Below are positions 6,800 to 13,200 of a stretch of 13,200 bases of DNA, in pieces; position 1 is the first letter of the stretch, and each line of letters begins with the position of its first letter. The position numbers and the translations under genes are program-made. The notes below the pieces were generated by a model that did not search any database, was not told the origin of the DNA, and worked only from the letters and a program-made list of their open reading frames with translations. Origin of the DNA: Alphaproteobacteria bacterium (GTDB taxonomy: Bacteria; Pseudomonadota; Alphaproteobacteria; ATCC43930; CGMCC-115725); contig JAFMSA010000048.1 of assembly GCA_017353855.1 (NCBI GenBank), forward strand, positions 1 through 13,200, read 5' to 3'.

Positions 6800-7095
6800 A
6801 TTGTGCACCTCCGCATATTGCACAGCCGAACGACGATGTTCCGCACGCTTGTCGGCATGCCCACTGCCGGCCGCGAGGCGGCTGTTGGGCGCCTCGGCAA
6901 TCCCGGCACAGCTGGTGACACCGGCGGCGCGGATCCTGTCGATGATCCGCCGTTGGCGACGAGGCGATCAGCATCGGCACGCATCACCTCGCGCAGCTTG
7001 ACCGCCGTTTCGAGCACCCGCGGATTGCCGAGTTTGGCGCCTTCCTTCTTGGTGGCGAGCGCTGCCTCGGTCCGCGGCAAAATAAAAGCGTTCTT
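6800..7095 (-). pseudogene. serine recombinase (resolvase/invertase family) C-terminal fragment
   Basis: The minus strand reads RTEAALATKKEGAKLGNPRV, matching the end of the catalytic domain and start of the E-helix linker in resolvases (ERT.AALAA.KA.G.KLGNP). It continues with RADADRLVANGG. A frame change then gives RIRAAGVTSCAGIAEAPNSR, and another gives GMPTSVRNIVVR, corresponding to the DNA-binding helix-turn-helix and the WHA.TVRNIL.R ending. The N-terminal part with the nucleophilic serine is gone, removed at the point where the NTF2-like gene now ends (7101). At least two frameshifts make it non-functional. It probably belonged to a transposon or integrative element related to the Tn3-type remnants here. 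Confidence 0.65.
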
Positions 7096-7100
7096 TCGCG

Positions 7101-7562
7101 TTAAGCCTTTTCGGGCAGCTTGTACCCCTGCCGCGCCAGCAGCTTCCAGCCGCCGTCCTCCTTGGTCCATACTTCGAGGATGCCGATGTCGATGTGATTC
7201 GCTTTGCCGTCCAACTCGCTGTCGGAGACGTAGCGATGGCGGGCGATTGCGTTGTTGCCCACCATGATGACTTTCAAGTCGGGGTAATCCAACGAGTTCA
7301 ACGCCGCCTTGCGGCCCATTACCCCGTTGATCATTTCGGTCTTGTTCTGGATCACCGCGCTCGAATGGCCATAGCTGAGCTGCTCGGCGGTCAGTTTTTC
7401 GAGAGCGGCCTTGTCCTTGTCGAACACCGCCTTGCGCAGCGCCTCGACGGCCTGGCTGACCGCCTCCTCCTCGGCGGGCGCCGCCGCCGTTGATGCAATA
7501 GGGGTAGCCGCCGCCAGGGCGAACGCGCCGGCGGCAGTGAGATCACGACGTGTCAATTCCAT
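7101..7562 (-). CDS. exported NTF2/SnoaL-like (DUF4440-type) protein
   Basis: I start at the ATG at 7562 (MELTRRDLTAAGAFALAAAT), behind GGAGTGAGGA. A GTG at 7574 is in frame but would overlap that ribosome site. The product has 153 residues. A twin-arginine signal (TRRDL at 4-8, then an alanine-rich hydrophobic run, probable cleavage near residue 28) points to Tat export. The rest is one cone-shaped alpha+beta domain of the nuclear-transport-factor-2 fold: helix EAVSQAVEALRKAVFDKDKA, the segment LTAEQLSYGHSSAVI, and strands ending with VWTKEDGGWKLLARQ, the family's typical W...DG.WK hallmark. Such proteins are ligand-binding or small enzymes, and the exact role is unknown. It is divergent from Rieske oxygenase 2. 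No frame damage is visible. Confidence 0.8.
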   Translation of the reverse strand: MELTRRDLTAAGAFALAAATPIASTAAAPAEEEAVSQAVEALRKAVFDKDKAALEKLTAEQLSYGHSSAVIQNKTEMINGVMGRKAALNSLDYPDLKVIMVGNNAIARHRYVSDSELDGKANHIDIGILEVWTKEDGGWKLLARQGYKLPEKA

Positions 7563-7931
7563 GGCTATCCTCACTCCCGGTCAACTGGTCTCTAATTCAT
7601 ACATCGGATCGTCGTCCCACCTGCAAAGCCAAAGTCCCTCGCGCCAAAAGCTCATCGCCGTGCCCCAACCTGTCTATCGACCCGTCAACGGAACACAACC
7701 GGACAGGACTTGAGGTTAGAGCGCTCGATCATTGCGCGGATCTCGACCGCAAGAGTTCTGTATTCTGTCAGCCGGCCGCCCCCATCCAGGGCGCATCGAG
7801 GGAGAGGTGGTTCGTGCGGCAACTCGTCCCTTTTGGAGTGCTGCACCACCGCATTTGATTTATTCTCGGCGCCGTCCGAGACGGCGACAGCGACGTCCGG
7901 TACGAGTCAACCGCGACAGGAGGGCAGAAGG
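7563..7931. promoter_or_regulatory. divergent intergenic region between the NTF2-like gene and Rieske oxygenase 2
   Basis: These 369 bases must hold both promoters of the diverging intact genes. The open frame of oxygenase 2 extends back to 7710, but that stretch does not resemble the family. I see AGGAGGGC at 7919-7926 as the oxygenase ribosome site and GGAGTGAGG for the other gene. I cannot point to a convincing -35/-10 pair or operator. Confidence 0.45.
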
Positions 7932-9227
7932 ATGGCGACATCGCGGGCCCGGTTTCTGAAACAGCGCTATGGCGGCTATTTCCATCGGGACCTCCCGTCC
8001 GAGGACGCCGAGCTGACGCACGTCGGGCCCGGCACGCCGGGCGGCGAGTATTTGCGCCGTTTCTGGCAGCCGGTCTGCTTTTCCGATGACCTCAAGGACG
8101 TGCCGCTCAAGGTCCGGATGCTGGGCGAGGATTTGGTCGCCTATCGCGACAGGCGCAGCAGGGTCGGTCTCCTCGAGCTTCATTGCCCGCATCGCGGCAC
8201 CTCGCTCGAATTCGGCCTCGTCGGCGAGGACGGCATCCGCTGCTGCTATCACGGCTGGCTGTTCGGCGCCGACGGCCTGATCCTCGAAACGCCGGGCGAG
8301 CCCGCCGATAGCACGTTCAAAGGCAAGCTCTGGCACGGCGCCTATCCGGTGCACGAATACGGCGGCGTTGTCTTTGCCTATATGGGCCCGCCCCAGAAGA
8401 AGCCGCCGTTTCCGGTCTACGACACCTTTGTCCGGCCCGGCTGGCGCATGATCCCCGGCCGCAAATACTTCTATCCGTGCAACTGGCTGCAGATGCACGA
8501 GAACCACATGGACCCGGCGCACACCGCGTTCCTGCACACGATCGTCAGCGGCGCCGTGTTTACCGAGGAGTTCGGCGTCCTGCCCGAACTCGATTTCCTC
8601 GAGACGCCGGCCGGCATGATCTATGTCGCGACGCGCCGGGTCGGCGACAATGTCTGGGCGAGAATGGTCGAGACCCTGCTGCCGAACCTGTCGCAGGTGG
8701 CCCCGATCTGGGAGACTGGGCGCAACGAGTGTGAATTCAGCGGCCCTATGATGAGCCGCTGGACGATGCCGCTCGACGACACGCACACGATGTTCCTCGA
8801 GTTCCGCCATGTCAGCGAGAAGGACGGCGAGACTCCGGCGTGGTGGGCCGACCGTAACATCATGCTGCCAGGCCAGCTCGCTGCCGACAGCTACGAGGAG
8901 GGCCAATTGCATCCCGGCGACTACGAGGCGCAGGTTTCGCAGCGGCCGATCGCAATCCACGGCCTCGAGCATCTGGGCGTCACGGACCGCGGGATCACAA
9001 TGTTTCGCCGCCAGATCCGGCGCGGCATCCGTGCCGTCGCCAATGGCGAGGACCCGCCGGGCCTCGTCCGCAACGGCGGCGGCGCCATCCCAACCTATTG
9101 CAACAACACTATCGTGCGCCAGCCGAAGGCCGAAACAGAGGTGCTCGATAAGGCGATGATGCGTGAGATCGGAAAGAATCTGGCAAAGGGGTACCTGAAG
9201 TCGCCGCCGCTCTCGAACGGGCATTGA
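7932..9227 (+). CDS. Rieske non-haem iron aromatic ring-hydroxylating oxygenase, alpha subunit (oxygenase 2)
   Basis: A paralogue of oxygenase 1 with the same predicted chemistry: O2-dependent hydroxylation or demethylation of an aromatic compound with electrons from a separate reductase. The start is ATG 7932 (MATSRARFLKQRYGGYF), with AGGAGGGC upstream, giving 431 residues. Rieske ligands are C85-P-H87 and C104-C-Y-H107. The iron site is in NWLQMHENHMDPAHTAFLH, with bridging D194, ligands H197 and H202, and probable D330, which lies 17 residues before the HLG motif just as D340 does in oxygenase 1. Blocks shared with oxygenase 1 are VGPGT, LGEDLVA.RD, YHGW, EP....FK and AYMGP, with the N-terminal 30 residues different. 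The gene is intact and single, with no electron-transfer gene beside it. A decayed AraC regulator lies 250 bp downstream. Confidence 0.92.
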   Translation: MATSRARFLKQRYGGYFHRDLPSEDAELTHVGPGTPGGEYLRRFWQPVCFSDDLKDVPLKVRMLGEDLVAYRDRRSRVGLLELHCPHRGTSLEFGLVGEDGIRCCYHGWLFGADGLILETPGEPADSTFKGKLWHGAYPVHEYGGVVFAYMGPPQKKPPFPVYDTFVRPGWRMIPGRKYFYPCNWLQMHENHMDPAHTAFLHTIVSGAVFTEEFGVLPELDFLETPAGMIYVATRRVGDNVWARMVETLLPNLSQVAPIWETGRNECEFSGPMMSRWTMPLDDTHTMFLEFRHVSEKDGETPAWWADRNIMLPGQLAADSYEEGQLHPGDYEAQVSQRPIAIHGLEHLGVTDRGITMFRRQIRRGIRAVANGEDPPGLVRNGGGAIPTYCNNTIVRQPKAETEVLDKAMMREIGKNLAKGYLKSPPLSNGH

Positions 9228-9476
9228 TGCGGCGCGATCCTGTGTCGGCGCGCGACGGGTGTTCTGTCACCGAATTAGGTTCGAACAGCAGCCGCCGATG
9301 GCCGATGCCGCGGCGCAGTGTGCGGCCTCATGGAGAGACGCGCGAGGTGAGGCTGCTGCAAGTCGATCATGCGCTCTTGTCTAGCCGCCCTGCCAGGCCC
9401 GTGTCTGCTCGCCGTAGCGCTCAAAAAACAAGTTTCATAATACACTCTATTATCACGTAGAAAAACTATCGGGACG

Positions 9477-9835
9477 GTGGCCGTTGCCGCTGTTGCCCCG
9501 TCAGCGGATCGAACAGCCATCGCCAAACCGCTAATCGATCTCAGTCGTAAGCAGCGCGTGCGACGGGTCGTCCAAGAGCATTTGCGGTCGCCGATCTTGG
9601 AGCCGGGGAACCTCGGACGGATGGTCGGAATGTCCAGCTCTAATCACTACCGGCTATTCGAGGACAGGGGGCCAGCGCCCGCTGCATCCAACCAGCGGTT
9701 GCTTGAGGCCCGGCGTCCACTCAGACAGTCACAGCGATTGCCGAAGACCTCTGTTTCGCGGACGTTTCCGGCCTCCGCTATAAGAGAGTTCCGCTACACG
9801 CCACGAGAGGCGCGGTATGCAGCTGTGTCCGGGCC
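9477..9835 (+). pseudogene. AraC-family regulator, C-terminal DNA-binding part, multiply frameshifted
   Basis: The open frame looks like a 174-residue protein, but the homology jumps between frames. RVRRVVQEHLRSPILEPGNL with GRMVGMSSSNHYRLFED is the first helix-turn-helix of an AraC DNA-binding domain. GASARCIQ in another frame corresponds to the linker G.ARYIQ, and QRLLEARRPL returns to the first frame. AIAEDLCFADVSG in a third frame is the second helix-turn-helix (IA.DLCFADASSFSRAFRR), and REFRYTPREARYAA ends it. At least three shifts occur and part of the second helix (SFSRAF) is altered. The N-terminal sensor domain is absent. Text after about 9835 is not AraC-like. It may once have controlled oxygenase 2, which is inference from position. 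Confidence 0.7.
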
Positions 9836-10086
9836 GGATGTACGCCAAAGCCTGTGTGCCGTCCGCGGGAACGCATTTCGCCGATCTGTTGCGCGGTCTC
9901 TTTTAGTTCTATCTTTCCGATGTTCGGGCGAACAGCGGGAACTAGCGCCTCAAACGAGGCAAGCCACGGTCGATTTGGAGGGCTCGACGCCGGTGCGTTA
10001 ACGATGATTGTCAATTGACCGTGTGAACGCCCGCCGAGTATTTCATGGCCTGCCAAGTTTAGGTGAGGTAACGTCATCAAGCGGAC

Positions 10087-10116
10087 AAGAGCCGCCGGTC
10101 CCGTCCGGCGGCTCTT
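10087..10116. terminator. strong GC-rich hairpin, probable factor-independent terminator
   Basis: AAGAGCCGCCGG (10087-10098) and CCGGCGGCTCTT (10105-10116) are perfect 12-base complements around a 6-base TCCCGT loop. The run of T after the stem is short (TTTGGTTG), and the opposite strand begins with a comparably short CTTGTCC. It would end plus-strand transcription from the oxygenase 2/AraC side before the fragments and methyltransferase downstream. Weak T tracts are common in GC-rich genomes. Confidence 0.65.
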
Positions 10117-10168
10117 TGGTTGTGGTCGAGGCACTCGACCCGGCACTCGGAACGCTACCCCCACTACC

Positions 10169-10336
10169 TACACCCTGAAGTCAGACTGCACCGGGACCAA
10201 AACAATACTGCCGGACGGGCCGCACTTTCACATTTACGTCGCATTCGACGGTAGCGGACTGACCGCTATAGTCACCGATACTGGCTTCGCGGTGTCGGAT
10301 CGGAGTCTGACAAAGGAGGGGTGTTCGTATAAATGA
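10169..10336 (+). pseudogene. fragment of a conserved hypothetical (probably exported) protein
   Basis: An open stretch with no credible start reads YTLKSDCTGTKTILPDGPHF followed by HIYVAFDGSGLTAIVTDTGF and ends at TGA 10334. The pattern (Y.....DCTGTKT....GPHFD.Y...DG....V.TDPG) resembles the C-terminal part of small secreted proteins of unknown function found in Bradyrhizobium-like and other soil bacteria, as I remember them. The upstream part and signal peptide are missing, and the hairpin at 10087-10116 occupies that place. It is most likely a truncated relic. Confidence 0.4.
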
Positions 10337-10354
10337 ACTAGAGGAGCCAGAAGC

Positions 10355-10492
10355 GATGCGATACTCGAACGTACGCAATGCCGACGAAGTCGAAGGCCGC
10401 GAAATGATCAAACTCCGGTACAACATGCGTTTGCGGCAACTCGGCAAGCCCGCCGGCAGCATTGCACTCGGCGTGACTGAACTCCGGGCGTA
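10355..10492 (+). CDS. possible small protein of 45 aa
   Basis: ATG 10355 follows AGAGGAG by about eight bases. The frame (MRYSNVRNADEVEGREMIKL, later LRQLGKPAGSIALGVTELRA) ends at TAA 10490. Codon use is natural and the product is basic. I do not recognise it. The same frame continues past the TAA into a VOC-like tail up to 10621, so it may instead be the front part of one gene carrying a nonsense mutation. Confidence 0.3.
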
Positions 10493-10493
10493 A

Positions 10494-10621
10494 TCTCTTT
10501 CCCCCGCCCAGCCCATATACGCCATTCGAGGACCAACCATTGGGGGACAAAGGGAGATGACCATCCCTGATCCCGACGGGCGCATCTGGCGGCTTCAGGC
10601 CTCGGCCAAGGTGAACGAGTG
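10494..10621 (+). pseudogene. VOC (glyoxalase/bleomycin-resistance) superfamily C-terminal fragment
   Basis: In frame with the small ORF before it, the text GPTIGGQREMTIPDPDGRIW followed by RLQ resembles the last beta strands of vicinal-oxygen-chelate proteins (G.REM.V.DPDG..WR). In that family the glutamate of the RE(M/F) motif commonly serves as a metal ligand. It ends at TGA 10619, 11 bases before the methyltransferase ATG. No start or first domain is present. ATG 10556 with GGGAG ahead could give a 21-residue peptide, but this is more likely a remnant. Confidence 0.35.
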
Positions 10622-10632
10622 AGCTCACGATC

Positions 10633-11499
10633 ATGAGCGACAAGCAAAGTGAGGCTCCAGACAGCACGGCAGCGCGGGTCGCTTTGTGGCGTGCCCTGCA
10701 TGTCGAGATCGATCCGCCTCCGCATGTGCTGGAAGACAAGATTGGCCTTAAGCTGCTGGCCCCCGATCAGGGCTGGCGCCGCCGCGAGGACATGGACCCC
10801 GAGTTCACGCGCTCCTTTCGCGCCTCCGTCGTGGCTCGTGCTCGCTTCATCGAGGATCTGGTCGTGGAACAGGCCGGCCGCGGGCTGAATCAGTACGTCA
10901 TTATCGGCGCCGGCCTCGACAGCTTCGCCCAGCGGAGGCCGGAGATCGCGTCCCGTCTCAGAATCTTCGAGATCGACCAGCCAGGTCCTCAGGTCTGGAA
11001 GCGCCAGCGCCTGATCGAGCTGGGATTCGGCGTCCCGGATTGGTTGCGCTTTGTGCCGGTCGATTTCGAGGCGGCCGAATCTTGGCGGGACGGGCTCGCG
11101 ACTGCCGGCTTTGATGACAGCAAGCCGGCAATCGCGGTCGCCACCGGCGTCAGCATGTATCTCACCAAAGATGCGAACGCGACCACGCTGCGCCAGCTCG
11201 CGGCGCTTGCTCCGGGATCGCTGCTCGCGACGACGTTTCTGCTGCCGCTGGAATTCGCTGATCCCGAGGTACGTCCCGGACTGGAGATGGCGGAGAAGGG
11301 AGCGCGAGCAAGCGGGACGCCTTTCCTCAGTTACTTCACGCCGCTCGAGATCCTGGCGCTGGCCCGCGAAGCGGGCTTTAGAGAAGTACGGCACATCTCG
11401 GCGGCAGATCTTACCCAGCGCTACTTCGCCGGCAGGACTGATGGCCTTCGGCCGCCAAAGAACGCGGAGGAACTGCTGGTCGCGGTGACGGGGCGATGA
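10633..11499 (+). CDS. class I SAM-dependent methyltransferase, leucine carboxyl methyltransferase-like family
   Basis: The 288-residue product belongs to the bacterial methyltransferases related to leucine carboxyl methyltransferase (the TIGR00027-type group), which methylate small molecules or carboxylates of largely unknown identity. The N-terminal region has the family's early TAARVALWRALH and ..LAPDQGW segments. ARARFIEDLV (69-78) precedes the SAM-binding motif QYVIIGAGLDSFAQR (87-101). The acidic loop FEIDQP (112-117) should bind the SAM ribose, and VPVDFE (141-146) the adenine. ATGVSMYLTKDA marks the core strand. Length is normal and no damage is visible. The start at 10633 follows a weak ribosome site (GTGAGC). 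It lies downstream of debris and is convergent with the TraG relic. The substrate is unknown. Confidence 0.85.
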   Translation: MSDKQSEAPDSTAARVALWRALHVEIDPPPHVLEDKIGLKLLAPDQGWRRREDMDPEFTRSFRASVVARARFIEDLVVEQAGRGLNQYVIIGAGLDSFAQRRPEIASRLRIFEIDQPGPQVWKRQRLIELGFGVPDWLRFVPVDFEAAESWRDGLATAGFDDSKPAIAVATGVSMYLTKDANATTLRQLAALAPGSLLATTFLLPLEFADPEVRPGLEMAEKGARASGTPFLSYFTPLEILALAREAGFREVRHISAADLTQRYFAGRTDGLRPPKNAEELLVAVTGR

Positions 11500-11522
11500 T
11501 CGTATTTTTCACCGCCAGATGG

Positions 11523-11766
11523 TTAGTCGTTGGGTATGCGGATGTCGAAAGGCGCGGAGGCGTCGTCAGGCGAACCACCACCAGAAGAAGGGCGGTGGCT
11601 GGTAGACGGGCCATCCGAGGAACTCGAACCACGGCGGGCCGAGCCGTGGCTGACGAGCTGCCATGCGGTCCATTCCGTTGCAGCCCATGGGAAGGCGAGG
11701 ACGACGGCACTGACGAGGGGGAACTTGGCCGTAGAGGATTTTGGTCGCGGACACGGCGGGAAACAT
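11523..11766 (-). pseudogene. TraG/VirD4-type conjugation coupling protein, N-terminal fragment
   Basis: The minus strand starts at ATG 11766 with SATKILYGQV. A frame change gives PLVSAVVLAFPWAATEWTAW, the first transmembrane helix. It changes again to PRLGPPWFEFLGWPVYQPPP and FFWWWF, then finishes with DASAPFDI and TAA at 11523. This is the order at the N-terminus of Ti-plasmid/ICE-type TraG (KI..GQ....AVVLAGVW.ATQWTA, then L..PW......VYRPW..F.WWF.FDAYAP). TraG is the inner-membrane ATPase that links relaxosome to type IV secretion channel. Its Walker motifs lie far downstream and are lost, because the methyltransferase gene ends only 24 bases beyond the TAA. At least three frameshifts and a truncation leave about 80 of some 600-670 residues. 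Confidence 0.7.
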
Positions 11767-11873
11767 CAGGCCGCGGAACCGCCGGGATGCAATGGTGAGT
11801 AGTCGGTGGGAGGGGCCGGGGATATGCTGGCGCGCAATTTGGGACTTCGCGCCGTAGAGAGGCCGAGGACGCC

Positions 11874-13091
11874 ATGGACGTTGAAATCCGACCCTGCGCC
11901 TCGGCGGAGGAGGTCAGCCATGCCATCACCCCGATCAGGTACTATTTCGGGCGCACGGGACCTGACGAGAACCAGACAGAGCAACTGATCCGGGTATTGC
12001 CGGCCGAGCGCGTGTACGCAGCCTGGGAGGGCGACCGGGCGGTCGGCGGCCTGGGCGCGTTTCCGTTACAGTTGACCGTCCCCGGCGGGCGGGTGCCCGC
12101 CGCCGGCGTGACCGTTGTCGGCGTATTGCCGACGCACAGGCGGCGGGGACTTTTGCGGGGAATGATGCGTGCCCTGCTCGACGCCTGCCATCAACGGAGT
12201 GAGCCGGTTGCCTATCTCTGGGCCACCGAAGACACGATCTACGGCCGCTTCGGGTTCGGGCTGGCTTCGTTCACGGGCGATATCGATCTGTCGCGCGAGC
12301 GATCGGCGTTTCACGCGCCGTTCGCTGCCTCAGGTCGCGTTCGCCTCGTCTCACCCGCCGCTGCCGAGGAATACGTCGCCCCGATCTACGATCGGGTGGC
12401 CGGGGTAACACCGGGCATGTTCGAGCGAAGCTCGCCCTGGTGGCACAACCGCACGCTTGCCGATCCGGACTGGCGGCGCGGAAGCGGTGGAGAGTTGCAG
12501 TGCGCCGTCCTCGAGGACGAAGGACGGCCGAGTGCCTATGCACTCTACCGCATGAACTGGGCATTTGACCGCGGCTTACAGTCGGGCGCAGTGGCGGTGA
12601 TCGAAGCGATCGGCGAGTCGCCACAGGCGACGGGGGCCATCTGGCGATATCTGTTGGACATCGATTGGATGGCGCGCGTCAGAGCCGGGCTGCTTCCGCT
12701 CGATCACCCGCTGCTGCTGTTGGTGGCGGAGCCGCGCCGGCTCGGCTTCAGCCTGCGGGACGGCGTCTGGGTGCGTCTGATCGACGTCAGGACTGCCCTG
12801 TCGGCACGGTCGTATCGGCCTGAAGGGTCGGTGGTCATCGAGGTGGCCGACCAATTTTGCCCGTGGAATGCCGGAAGCTGGCGGATCGGTCGCGACGGCG
12901 TCGATCGCACCGACGACGCCCCGGCGCTGCGTTGCGATGTCACTGCGCTCGGCTCGGTCTACCTCGGCGGCTTTACCTGGACCCGGCTCGCGAGCGCGTT
13001 GCGCGTTCAGGAACTGGCGTCGGGCGCCGCTGCCCATGCGGACACAATCTTCGAGGCATCGAGCGCGCCCTGGTGCCCCGAGATTTTTTGA
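11874..13091 (+). CDS. GNAT-family N-acetyltransferase, Eis-like
   Basis: This 405-residue protein has the three-part layout of Eis acetyltransferases: an N-terminal GNAT domain, a second GNAT-like domain and a C-terminal SCP2-like domain. Acetyl-CoA binding is predicted from VTVVGVLPTHRRRGLLRGMM (79-98), the V.V.P..R..G motif A. The conserved tyrosine in EDTIYGRFGFG (Y123) and the C-terminal carboxylate of the final residue F405 (PWCPEIF) match the general acid and base in characterised Eis enzymes. Those acetylate primary amines such as aminoglycosides or polyamine-like substrates. The physiological substrate here is unknown. The start ATG 11874 follows GAGGA. It is intact and 34 bases upstream of a nitrilase-family start, suggesting co-transcription. 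Confidence 0.87.
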   Translation: MDVEIRPCASAEEVSHAITPIRYYFGRTGPDENQTEQLIRVLPAERVYAAWEGDRAVGGLGAFPLQLTVPGGRVPAAGVTVVGVLPTHRRRGLLRGMMRALLDACHQRSEPVAYLWATEDTIYGRFGFGLASFTGDIDLSRERSAFHAPFAASGRVRLVSPAAAEEYVAPIYDRVAGVTPGMFERSSPWWHNRTLADPDWRRGSGGELQCAVLEDEGRPSAYALYRMNWAFDRGLQSGAVAVIEAIGESPQATGAIWRYLLDIDWMARVRAGLLPLDHPLLLLVAEPRRLGFSLRDGVWVRLIDVRTALSARSYRPEGSVVIEVADQFCPWNAGSWRIGRDGVDRTDDAPALRCDVTALGSVYLGGFTWTRLASALRVQELASGAAAHADTIFEASSAPWCPEIF

Positions 13092-13125
13092 TTGGGCCGC
13101 TGTTGCAGCCGAAGATGGGATCGTG

Positions 13126-13200
13126 ATGAGCCAGTCGCTGACGGTCGCGCTGGCGCAATATCCGAGTGGTCGCGACTGTACGCAGATCGTTGCGGAGGCG
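13126..13200 (+). CDS. carbon-nitrogen hydrolase (nitrilase superfamily), N-terminal part, cut by window end
   Basis: Twenty-five codons are visible from the ATG at 13126 (MSQSLTVALAQYPSGRDCTQ). The opening strand with VALAQ and the following helix match the start of nitrilase-superfamily amidohydrolases (..VALAQ.....D...N...A), whose Glu-Lys-Cys triad would lie beyond the window. A GTG at 13123 is directly adjacent. AGATGGGA is a weak ribosome site. The spacing of 34 bases after the acetyltransferase suggests an operon. The call rests on a short N-terminus only. Confidence 0.55.
   Translation, partial: MSQSLTVALAQYPSGRDCTQIVAEA

Noticed and set aside
7710..7931. 74-residue N-terminal extension of Rieske oxygenase 2
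   Set aside because: It has no ribosome site, a random composition and no family similarity. AGGAGGGC sits before the ATG at 7932.
7860..9224. 454-codon open frame on the minus strand, opposite Rieske oxygenase 2
   Set aside because: It is the antisense shadow of the intact oxygenase, which has all metal ligands and a ribosome site. The minus frame is rich in arginine, histidine and valine in the way GC-rich antisense frames are and has no recognisable motif.
9477..10001. Intact 174-residue regulator
   Set aside because: AraC homology leaves this frame after about 60 residues and continues in the others, so it is annotated as a pseudogene.
10010..10019. GTCAATTGAC palindrome as an operator
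   Set aside because: A single 10-base palindrome without a second copy or clear promoter is too likely by chance.
10408..11394. 328-codon open frame on the minus strand
   Set aside because: Antisense to the intact methyltransferase at 10633-11499. The composition is arginine-rich and without motifs.
1..13200. CRISPR array, tRNA or rRNA genes, nod box
   Set aside because: I looked for regularly spaced repeats, GGTTCGA-type T-loops with paired stems and nod-box-like patterns and found none that hold up.

Overview
The window looks like a piece of an accessory genomic island from a high-GC alphaproteobacterium. The hints are GC-rich third codon positions, oxygenase paralogues of the phthalate-4,5-dioxygenase type, and a relic of the TraG coupling protein of the Ti-plasmid/ICE type. 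Hyphomicrobiales is my best guess, but genus and order are inference. Less than half of the 13.2 kb is intact genes. The rest is old, frameshifted and rearranged gene debris.

Layout. 1-880 (-): an O-methyltransferase with a complete promoter region but a frameshift and an in-frame stop. 900-1160: operator-like repeats and a perfect CRP-type dyad. 1216-1690: a small unknown ORF and a second coding-like frame. 1930-3250: debris of a Tn3-family transposase, a LysR regulator, a DNA methylase tail and an unrecognised broken gene. 3362-3538: a small intact hypothetical gene. 4116-5393 (-): Rieske oxygenase 1, intact. 5640-6490: remnants of a Tn3 transposase and an amidase, then the C-terminal half of a dienelactone-hydrolase-like gene on the plus strand, meeting its N-terminal half (6480-6746) on the minus strand. 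6800-7095 (-): a serine recombinase tail. 7101-7562 (-): an intact exported NTF2/SnoaL-like protein. It is divergent from 7932-9227 (+): Rieske oxygenase 2, intact. 9477-9835: a decayed AraC regulator. 10087-10116: a strong hairpin. 10169-10621: fragments of a conserved hypothetical and a VOC-like protein. 10633-11499 (+): an intact leucine-carboxymethyltransferase-type methyltransferase. 11523-11766 (-): the decayed N-terminus of TraG. 11874-13091 (+): an intact Eis-like GNAT acetyltransferase, followed 34 bp later by the start of a nitrilase-superfamily gene that runs off the window.

How the genes fit together. The two Rieske oxygenases, the dienelactone-hydrolase relic, the amidase relic and the LysR and AraC relics suggest a former catabolic region for aromatic compounds. 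Only the oxygenase alpha subunits and the NTF2-like gene still look functional. No ferredoxin or reductase partner is visible. The transposase, recombinase and TraG remnants show that the region was mobile. I found no convincing new defence or other novel system. The most unusual structure is the hydrolase gene whose two ends now face each other on opposite strands.
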